From positions 20,378,357 through 20,442,356 of the forward strand of contig NC_061789.1 of assembly GCF_022458985.1 (NCBI RefSeq): a stretch of DNA of 64,000 bases. Reading direction: 5' to 3'. Below the pieces are notes generated by a model. It had not been told where the DNA came from. It saw only the letters and a list, made by a program, of their open reading frames with translations, and searched no databases. The position numbers were made by a program, and so were the translations under genes. Below, piece after piece: positions 54,802 to 64,000 of the stretch (positions are counted from its first letter, which is position 1; the number at the start of each line of letters is the position of its first letter). Origin of the DNA: Mugil cephalus. Its lineage: Eukaryota > Chordata > Actinopteri > Mugiliformes > Mugilidae.

Positions 54802-54946
54802 AGGGAGGGCAAACTAAGAATGATAACATATCAATAAATAAATATTAAGGTTAAATTCATATCACAGACCAATGGCCAATTAGTATAATTAATTATATCA
54901 ATAGTATATTTTATCATCATTACTTTTCATGATAACTCCCCTGACC

Positions 54947-55493
54947 CAGAGCTATAGAGCAAAACAGAGTTACGACACTTCCATTGACTCCCGTTGTAAA
55001 AAATGGCGGACGACACTTCCGGGTTATGGAGGCACCAATAGTTCCAAACAAGGGACGGAGCTCCGTTGATCTCAATTGTTCGTCAAGAACAATTACTGGT
55101 AAGTTGATGAAATTACGGCATTTTAAACGGCATTTATTTATTTATTTTACATTTTTAAGCATTTGCTATTAGCTCAGAAGTACACTCTTAGACATCGTTA
55201 CTTTTACATTTGGTTTGCATGAAACGTCGATGTTGATGTTAAAAAATGTCATGGATTTAGGGACCTAACTGAAAGCTTGGTAACGGAGGCTAACATGCGG
55301 TAATTCAATTAACGGTAGGTCCATTAACCTTTTGTTGTCAGGTGACTTTATGTAAAGTTGTTTTGATTGTTAGGTTTTAAAACATTACCAAAATATTACT
55401 ACTACTACTAATACTAAAATGCTACTGCCATTATTGCTACTATTACCTAAATGCTAGCTGTTTTACTTCTGCTGCTGCTATAACTACTACTAC

Positions 55494-55527
<34 letters not shown>

Positions 55528-55924
55528 CATTTTATTTAGAGGCGCCTTTAAAAGCACTCAATGTCATCTTACAAGACATAGATAAAACAACAATAGAACA
55601 TTAACAAATTCACAAAATTTTCCCTCCAAATGTTTATTATTATTATTCGAAAGTAATCAATGCAGTACTTTCAATTGTAAACCCCACAGGTCAAAAGCAT
55701 AACTGACACTAACATACATGCAATAGTGCAAAAAAGGTTAAAAAATGTGTGTGTAATTTTATTTTGATATTTACCATGCAATATCTCACTCTGTCCCATA
55801 CAAAACAATGACCGCTATGACAGTTTGCGGTTTGTTTGGAACCTTTGAGGTTTACATGGACCACGTGACAGCCCTAGCGACGACATCAGATCGTGTTGTA
55901 ACTCTGTTTTACTCTATGGCTCTG
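54947..55924. mobile_element. Non-autonomous hAT-like transposon, 978 bp, perfect 8-bp target duplication
   Basis: The element starts CAGAGCTATAGAG and ends in the near-exact complement (CTCTATGGCTCTG). The inverted ends extend about 33 bp. The host octamer CCCTGACC is repeated exactly on both sides (54939-54946 and 55925-55932). An 8-bp duplication with ends starting CAGAG is diagnostic of the hAT superfamily. No transposase frame is seen. The interior contains an ATA microsatellite and a GC-richer block near 55005-55090. Confidence 0.9.
55494..55527. repeat. (ATA)n microsatellite inside the hAT-like element
   Basis: About eleven ATA units. Immediately downstream, ATTTTATTTAGAGGCGCCTTT resembles the end of a common teleost dispersed repeat, but I cannot name it with certainty. 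Confidence 0.8.
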
Positions 55925-58900
55925 CCCTGACCGCCTGTCTCTACTGCATACCACCAACACCATCATTAAACTGTGTGCCCATCAGCAACATGTCCTAAGA
56001 GAGAGTGGCTCGTTCACAGAGACTGCTATGAAACATCCTCTATAGAAAAGGCAAAACAGAGAAAGGAAGACAAATGGAGACAGACACGAAGACATTTTCA
56101 GTTTGTCACTTTTGAACACGAGGTTGAAAACCTCAATACCACAACAACACATAATAAGTCATTTTTGTGGCAGGTAGTATCATTTGCTTGTAGTTTGTTA
56201 CTTGGTTTGGTACTGCCTTTTCCACTGTTTCTGTTCTCTCTTTGCATCTTTTCATTCTTTTACATTAAGCTCTGTCTTGAAATATAAAACGTAGTATATA
56301 CAGATTAAATTATTAACTGTTATTAACTATCATTACAGCATAAACGGAGTTTCACTCTGAGGTTTGCTGTGGTTTGCATATGTCAAGAAAGTCGGCTTAT
56401 GCTAGCATAGTCTGGTAAAATAACGTAAAAAACTAATCAGTCCAGGGAGATTTGAATTGGTGGCTTTCCTGGTTGACATTTGGCTTCTGTGGGGAAGGTG
56501 TGGCTAGAGGGCTGCTGTTTGCTGTTTGGTGTTCAGAGCCTATATAGTGTGTTCTTGTTTGTCTTCCTGTTAAAAGGGAGTTTGTCCTCGCCAATCTTGC
56601 CTTTGTGCTTGCTCTAGGTGTTTCTGGCTCTGACATTGTTCTTGTTTTGTAAGAAACTTGTTTTATAACAAACCTTAATTGAAAAATTGAATAGAAGCAG
56701 CAACGGGACAGTCACCTTGCTGCTTGGATGTCTTAACATCAGGCCATTCATGGCAGTTGTTAATTTATTCATTTTTGTAGATGTCTGTGGTGGTATGGAT
56801 CAAAGACTTCATTCAGATATACAACAGAGGTACAGGCATCAAGCATACAGAAATGATATTGCTAAGATAGACACAGCATAAAAGAAAGAGTTAAAGTGAG
56901 GTCTTGGTGAGGAAATAGCAATGGTAGAAACACTACATAAAGCATCCTGAATGACATTTATTTGTGGCTAAAAGAGGCTGTGGGCTGGTTTATAAGTGAA
57001 CTATTATCTCATGCACCTGGGTTTGTGAGCTTGACTCATTGAAACTCTGACATGCCTTCTCTTTCCTGTTTCATCATACCAAGATATTAGGCTCTCTTGT
57101 CAAATTTGCTCTGGCCACAGACTGATGCGTAAAGAAGTCTCTAAGAACCCCCCAAAAGAAAAGTGTCATCACAGGATCTTCAGCTAACTTTTGAAACTGT
57201 CAGTGCCAGAGCAAAGTATCTACAGTCTGAAAGAGATTACCAAAGTCGTAACTACACGTGAGTATAAAGGAAAATGCCACAGCTGTCCAAACAGCTTTAG
57301 AGAAAACACCAGTTTGCCAGTGAACAAATATTTAAAATGTTTTAAATAATGTGCTCTGGACAGACAAATGCTCTTTGAGGAGGACCTACATAATGCATGT
57401 TAACCTCTTCGTCCCTAGACCTGTGTGAAAATGAAATAAAATAATAAATGTGTTATATGTAAGCTAGTTTCAATGACTGACACCTCTATCAACCAATCAG
57501 AGTTTAGAGAATCAAATGCCATGCTCTCATTTACCATAGCAACCGCCAATGACGATCCAAAGACTGCAAATGGTCAGTGACCCTACACTTTAGCAGCATT
57601 TTTTGGAGCTGGAGTATACGTTTTAATCACAAAACAGCAAAGGTAAGACACACTATGATTTTGTGAACATTATTTTCATGTCTCTTTGGCTTTTAGCTCT
57701 CTGAGTTTGTGTCGCCCAGTGGAGAGGCAGACATCGTTGTAATCAGTGGCATCTCTCCTTTCATATGGTACCTTGAAGTGGTGAGGTTAGTTAAAGCACT
57801 AAGTGAAAGCTGTATTCGTGTTTTTTCACATTCCCATACCATTGCTTGGGGTTTTATTTGTGTTTCGTTTAGGTGGCACTGCCTGATAGAGGCTTTTAGA
57901 TGAGATTCTCCTCGTCATTTTGGTGTATGCTATCATGCGTTTAGACCACCTGTAGCATGGATCATAATGGATGGTGGCTGTTTTGTTATGCTATGGTTTG
58001 GGGTGTCTGAGGGTCTTGACAGCATCACCTGACTGATGGGTCTATGAATTCTACATTATAGTATGTGTCTGTACAGTGAAGTATTCAACAGGATAATGAC
58101 CTAAGCACACTAGCATAACAAAGCCCAAATTAAACTCCTATGAAGTGTTAGTTGTAACCTCTCAAAAAGCTTACAGCTGTGGGAATCTACCAGGAACAAG
58201 TGATGAAAATGTTGCTGACATTAAGAGAATGATAAACAGTTACACTCACGGGAAGTTGATTCTACTACAAGATGCTAATACTGTAGAATCTGCATTAATG
58301 GTGTGCTCATCATTAGTCACTGAAATATGTCATGTAAGATGAGTTCATGACACATAACATCAACCACTGTCATGCATTACTGGGTCAATGTGGGCCATAA
58401 CCATCACCTCTTTCAAAAACATTTCCTTCCTACAAACACAGGTCTGCTAACTAGTGTTTTGTTTCTCATTTTCTATTTACGTCTATACCCTTGGTGGCTA
58501 AACCGATGTGAATGGGGAGTCCTGAACCTGGAGGGTGGATCTTGCTCCAATGTTTCACAAGACAACATAGTGTGGTTAAGATTATGATCTTAAACTTGAA
58601 TTTGTTCTTTCGACCTAGTCGCTGCTGTCAGACCATGACACAAGCCACAGAGAGTGTGTATGAGAGAGGAAGTGTGAGATATTTCAACATTGCTATTGTA
58701 GTACGTAGGAGGTACGTAAGGGTGCGCATCGTGCATGGACTCTTGCGTATTGTCGTCTTGAGACACAACAGACTGCACTCCCAAAAAAAATTTTTTTAAA
58801 AAGCTATATCGACACCTACGTCATTTTGCCGTCATTTGCTGTCTGCAGTTTACAGTGCCCCTCTGGAAGCTGCCAAAGGCACTTTGATGATACATATCAC

Positions 58901-59123
58901 ATTTTCTGCATCTGAATGTATAACCCTTATGTGACTACTCGTGAAGCCATCCCCATTTGAACCAACCAGAAGTGAGCCCACCCATTTTGCAACCTTTTCA
59001 CACTTCTCTGCCTCTCAAGTATCTGTTTGCCTCTGCGACCCCTTTGAAGCAACAACTCTGACTTGTGGAGGACAGTTTTACGCAAAGTCCTTTTTCGTTT
59101 TACTGAAAGTAGAGAACGGAGGT
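55925..59123. other. Intergenic region upstream of tnfsf14
   Basis: No coding exon is recognised. The right end (about 58.9-59.12 kb) should hold the tnfsf14 5' UTR and promoter. The open frame continues upstream of the tnfsf14 start codon, but residues before it show no family similarity. A possible transposase relic lies at 57950-58130. Confidence 0.5.
57950..58130 (+). mobile_element. Possible Tc1/mariner transposase relic
   Basis: A frame reading MDGGCFVMLWFGV, followed about 110 bp later by CAGGATAATGACC, resembles the spacing of Tc1-type VMVWGCF and QQDNDP motifs. Stops interrupt the frame and no ends were found. Confidence 0.3.
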
Positions 59124-61393
59124 ATGTCTGAGTGTGGGAAACCTTCTGTGTATGTGGTGGACAGCCATGTGACAAGGCCTCCATTGCCACCGAGAGTGGA
59201 CCAGAGGCTGAAGCACACCAGCCCAGCACAGATCCTGCTGTTTATGCTGGTGGGCCTGGCTTTGTTTGGCATGCTCCTAGAAGCTTGCTTCATATACCAT
59301 CTCTACCACCGTGATTCTGTGAGTATCGCCTGCCTACAGGATATGTCCTTTGAGTTTCTTTTTGTCTATTAGTTTTGCCTTTGAACCCATTTGGTATTCT
59401 CACTTTCAGTTTTCTCTTCTTACTAAACTACTATTACTATTAATATAACTACTACTGCTAAACTCTGTTTTTTAATATCTTCACTGATTTTTCACTAAAG
59501 CTTCCCTTTTTAACACAACTCACAAATGTTTAGTATCTGAATCATTCTTGTCGTTCCTGCATTTTTTTAAGATACATCATAATTGTTCCGGTCAGAGGCT
59601 GACGTAGAAAATATATAACTGAAATTTGACTTCAGGCGATTTAATTTTCATTGGAATGTGAATGGATTTTGTAAGATATACTCAGCATACAGTGACACTA
59701 TAAAATATACATGCAACAAATATATAAAACCGTAGGGATACAAGTAGAATCCCCACCACCTCAATAGATGGATGTAAACTACACAGATATTAATGCATTT
59801 ATGTGATATTTGTATTGTTACTATATAATCATTTCTTTTCACCCTGAACACAACTTTTTAACGTTTAATGTATGTATTTCTCTTATTACGTGTGTGATGG
59901 TGTGTGGGGGGGTGCGGGTGTACTTTCTGCTTTCTTCTTTTTGCCGTTACATTCATATTACCAAAAGTGGCAAACTTCAATTAGAAGGCAGCCCGTGATT
60001 ACAGATTTTCCTAGTTTCATGGCAGAATCACAGTTGGACATAAACACCAATGCTATTCACATTCTGACAGACAACAGCAAGCCCTGACTTTGCACTTCTT
60101 TTAACACTGCGTTCATGCATGCAGAACTGAATAATGAAAAAGATAATAATAATAATAAGGAACTCTTATGACAAACACGAAGCTGACATGTACTCCACTC
60201 ATGAATTTGACCATTTGTTTCCCCCCAAAAAATGCTGATGCTGAGTTAATGTCATTATTATGGGGAAGAGGGCAGAGTGGAGATGGAGAAGTGTGTTGAT
60301 TCCGACTCATTTACGGAGAATTTCCCAGGCAGCATAATGTCTCGTTTGGTGTCCCATCCAGCATTGGTGTGAGGGCAGCAGTCACGAGGGCAATGATAAC
60401 GGTAAATGCATACATTGCAAACAAATGAGGGTGAGAGAGAAGGAAGTGGTCTATTTCCTGTGGCATATCTGCGATGTACCTTTATCTCATTACCAGAACA
60501 AGACAACCTGTCCCAATTTGCTCGGCAGATAAATGACACAAGAGAAACGTAAAAACAAACCCTGTCACTCACTGTTCAGCTTATGCGACTTTTCTAACAA
60601 AAACCAGATAGAGGCATACTCCTGCAAACACACATACACGCAATTAATTTTTTGCTTCCGTTGTAGGACTCCACCTCGGCATCCTCGGCTATGATGCAGC
60701 AAGGTATGTGTCGACATATTTTTACTCTAATGATAGATGATTTTGGTCTCAAACTTTACACGAGAAATGTAATGTCTGGTCCTTCCACAGATGCTAGTCC
60801 CAGTAAAGAGTCCGTTTATGAAATTCCTCCTTCCAAACCTGTTGCACATCTGACAGGTGAAATCTACATTTCTCTTTCTTGCATAACCAGAATTTTTATT
60901 TACTACTAATACTAGTCTTTTGTCAACCACATCAGGACATGTGGGCAAAATTTTATGTTGTAAAAACCTCATAGAATTTCTTTGTATGTTTCTTTATTTT
61001 ACAGATGGACAAGACGTCGTTCATAGACATAATATAATGTCATGGAGCATGAATGCAGAACCTCTCCTCTACGGCATGACCTACAGCGACGGAAAGCTTA
61101 TCATTAATACTCAGGGTTACTACTACGTCTACTCCAAGGTTTTCTTCTCAGACCACACTGCATTTCACCACGCTGTCAGCATGAAAACCGAAAAATATGC
61201 TGGAGGAAATATTACCCTCCTCCAGTCCAGAAAATATACCCCACTGTCCAACAACGTTATGCGGTCCAACAGTTACCTGGGTGGGGTGTTCCACCTTTAC
61301 AAAAACGACGCTATCTTTGTGAGCGTCAGTAACACCAAACATATTGAGCGGCACAAACCCTATGAGAACGTCTTTGGTGCATATATGATATGA
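59124..61393 (+). CDS. tnfsf14: TNF-superfamily ligand, tnfsf14 (LIGHT)-like
   Basis: Four exons (59124-59318, 60667-60703, 60791-60856, 61005-61393) join to 228 aa; human TNFSF14 has 240. The family are type II membrane trimers that signal lymphocyte and stromal activation through TNF receptors. Seen: an N-terminal cytosolic segment with PSVYVVDSHV (human LIGHT PSVFVVDG), a membrane helix at about residues 36-58, a short stalk, PVAHLTD at the domain entry, and a TNF homology domain with GYYYVYSKVFF, SNSYLGGVFHLY and the C-terminal FGAYMI (human FGAFMV). One N-glycosylation sequon is in GGNIT. Unlike human LIGHT, the ectodomain has no cysteine, so the C154-C187 bridge is absent. The tail also carries RPPLPPR. 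Other TNF ligands are possible but fit less well. Confidence 0.88.
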
Positions 61394-61839
61394 ACGTCAC
61401 TCTGATTTTGTTTATGAATCAGAAAGCTTTGAGGAAGAGGAATTCAAATTGCCCAAGTCCTTGTAAAAAAAACAGGTCCATACTCAGAAAGGGAAGTGTG
61501 AAACTTTCTCTCTGACTTTGCTTTCTTGCTGCGAATGCGCATCGCTTTAGCATCTCTTCAGCACTGGAACAAATCTTATGCAGTTTGTCTTCAGTTGTAT
61601 AGACCTACAAACTTTGAATTAAATGTGTAAATGTTAAAAAAAATGATGACAATAGGGAATATATATATATGTGTGTGTTATTGAGTTTGTGTGATCTTCA
61701 TGTTGCTACTAAATAATCATTTCTTTTCAATCTCGCTTCAACACTTCTGGCACATAATGTATTTATTACAGCTTAATATAACTGTTGTGACTCTGCTGTG
61801 TTGAATTGCTGTACAGAGTGATAACATGCAAGGCATTCA

Positions 61840-61845
61840 AATAAA
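61840..61845 (+). terminator. tnfsf14 poly(A) signal
   Basis: AATAAA about 450 bp after the stop codon, with a GT/T-rich stretch following. It gives a compact 3' UTR for the gene. Confidence 0.55.
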
Positions 61846-61860
61846 AAGACGTCGAGTTAA

Positions 61861-64000
61861 AAGTTTGTCTTGTTTTACTCTATGGCTTTTATATGGTCGT
61901 GAAACTGAATTAAATTCACTTCCTGCTGTGTCAGATGAGCCCATGCTCAGTGGTCTCAGCATCAGCAGATACTTCGCCCACTCAGTCCAACCACACGACA
62001 CACGCTAGAGGTATTTTTTTAAACACCACAGTGAGACATAACTAAAAGCCTCCTGCCCTTGACCTTAATTTCAATGTATGTAATGTGGACAGCGAAGCGG
62101 TAAAGCGGCAGCTTCTATAGAAGGTTTACTTCACATTATCGCTGTCTCCTTTGACGCATTCAGGCCAGCGTTTCTATTTACTGTAATGTTAGGAACTATC
62201 ATTTTCTATTCATCACGGTTGTGACAAGCATGCCGGCATGCCTTGTACGAACATGAGGCGTCATCGCTCTTTGAAGTTTTTTTCTCTTTTGCGTCTTTCA
62301 TGCAGTCACCGTTACGCTTTCCCTTCATTTGTGTCTGTTCGAAGAAGCCACTCTTGAAAACACCTACGGGTTTGTGTATTTGTAAACTGAGGAGGAAGTG
62401 GTAGTGGGGGCCGTTTGGGGGAAGGGGTGTCGACAGTAGATTGCCTGACTCACTTTCCAACCCCAGACCCGCAGAGCAATGGCAGGTGAAAATGTACTTG
62501 AGCAGGAGTGCCTGTGTCTCTGTCATCTGTGTGTGTGTGTAGGTTGTTCAGGCTCGAAATAGTTTTTTCCAAGTTCCAAGTTTTGTTCAAATCAAGAAAA
62601 CCCTCCGTGAAACCCATATCATAGGTGGCTGATACTTCCTTGTAATGTAACAAATGAGTCTGTGAGTCATCGTCTTCCGGTGCCGGCTGACCTGTGAACT
62701 GTGAGAGACTATACTAACAAAACGAGGGGGTGCTGCATCAGCTGAGTGGTTGGAACCCCTTTGGTGTAAGCATGACTTTGACAGAGAATTCGTGTGGGAT
62801 GAAAGTAGTCTATAATTTGCTATGATCTTAAACAAATTATTCACACTTCCATATACGAAACCAACAGTTTCCACTGGTGAAGCATGTCTGCTGTCAGATA
62901 ACAATCAGTTGAGACATATTCAATATTTTATGCAACGCTTTTGAAATATACAGCCCTGCCTGTCTTCCCTTTGGAAACCTTGTTCATCTACACTGACACG
63001 ATGTCTAGAGCGGTATCATTTACGAACACTAAAACCGAAAGACGTGGCCGTGGTACACAGCTACATGCTGTGTCTGTGGCTAAATGCTGTCCCCTTGTGT
63101 TGAGCTCTTGCTCACATAGTGAACAGTAGAGAGCTGTTTAACCAATGCATTTTGACAAAAAAATTGAAAATATATATATACTTTTGCTCACGTTTGATTT
63201 CAACCAACTTCAAAAAGCTCAGGGACTTTATGTTTGGGTTCTTACAAAATCCTTTCAGTATTTTTTTGAATACATTCTAATTTCTTCAAAGACTGAAACA
63301 CAGAAAATGTGTCAGACCACACACGCAAGATCTCTCCACGATGTCTGGGACTAAATGCTATAAATAGTGTGTAGATACACAAATGATTGGCGCGACACTC
63401 GGAGGCGGAAAGCAAGAGTGGGAACCAATCGACCTATGCAGGTGCCACTAATAAATGAAATGGAGTAGGTGGTAACAGGCTCTGTCTGCTCTCTGCATTT
63501 GAATTCAGCATCTCTGGACCTCTCCTCTGTGTAATCGAAAGCCGAGGTGGGAACAATTAATACAGTGAGCAGCGAGAGTAACAGGAGTCTGTGGCTGTCG
63601 TCTGGAAAAGAAGAGCTTTCAGATGAGATCTCAGTAAGCTGGAAAATATGTCTCTTGGCTGTGATGACTAATACCATGTTCCAGTGACCTTTTCTGCAAT
63701 TCACTGTATCTCCAATGTGTGATTTCAATCAGTAGAAGTGGCAATGAGTTTCTTTTAGTTTTGCTTTGTCAGAATTTGGAAGACATGATCTTCAAAAGCA
63801 CGTGAACAGGGAGGGTCCCGCTCTAGCAATTCTGCGGTACCCCACTGTTAACTTACGACCTCTTGCTTTCACTTCATATCTAGGGTCTCAAAAATGACTC
63901 ACAATCGAAAGTGCTATTTCATTGTTTTAAGTTTATTTTGGTCCTTTGTCAGGCTTTTAAACACGTCAAAATAATAAACAAAGCACAGAAAATACAGTTT
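61861..64000. other. Right-end intergenic region, no recognised gene
   Basis: No exon here resembles a family I know. One minus-strand stretch (about 63425-63608) has an acceptor-like pyrimidine tract followed by a hydrophobic, signal-peptide-like segment and is listed as a finding. A 17-bp match to the hAT element end lies at 61871-61887. Confidence 0.45.

Overview
The window is genomic DNA from a ray-finned (teleost, probably percomorph) fish. This rests on five vertebrate genes split into short exons with GT-AG introns, Tc1-type and hAT-type DNA transposon remnants, abundant microsatellites and moderately compact introns. All five genes were rebuilt exon by exon, and every junction was checked for reading-frame continuity and for length against the family.

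Layout, left to right. (1) Positions 1-16494, minus strand: the first nine coding exons of a KCNT (Slack/Slick) sodium-activated potassium channel gene. It runs off the left edge just after the pore exon, and its first intron is about 9 kb. (2) 18670-21745, minus: qtrt1, the catalytic subunit of queuine tRNA-ribosyltransferase, complete in nine exons. (3) 21746-22258: a 513-bp divergent promoter with three CCAAT boxes, shared by qtrt1 and dnm2. (4) 22259-45969, plus: dnm2 (dynamin-2), complete at 869 aa including a 12-nt GEIL microexon and a mutually exclusive exon 10 pair. A mir-199 hairpin lies on the opposite strand in the intron after the first PH-domain exon. A long 3' region with several poly(A) signals runs to about 49.7 kb. 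(5) 49946-51628, minus: tmed1, a p24 cargo receptor, convergent with dnm2. (6) 51.7-59.1 kb: a gene-poor stretch with a decayed Tc1 element, a 240-bp foldback element and a 978-bp hAT-like element with a perfect 8-bp target duplication. (7) 59124-61393, plus: a TNF-superfamily ligand best matching tnfsf14 (LIGHT). (8) 61.4-64 kb: no gene I can name, with one weak signal-peptide-like open stretch on the minus strand.

The order qtrt1-dnm2-(mir-199)-tmed1 matches human 19p13.2. The KCNT gene beside it does not, because human KCNT1 and KCNT2 lie on 9q34 and 1q, in the same broad regions as DNM1 and DNM3. The simplest reading is that the window preserves a third KCNT ohnolog on the dnm2 paralogon, lost from the mammalian position. 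I consider this the most interesting observation here.

The genes do not form one pathway. Dynamin-2 (membrane fission), TMED1 (ER-Golgi cargo), QTRT1 (tRNA wobble modification), the potassium channel and the TNF ligand are neighbours through conserved synteny.
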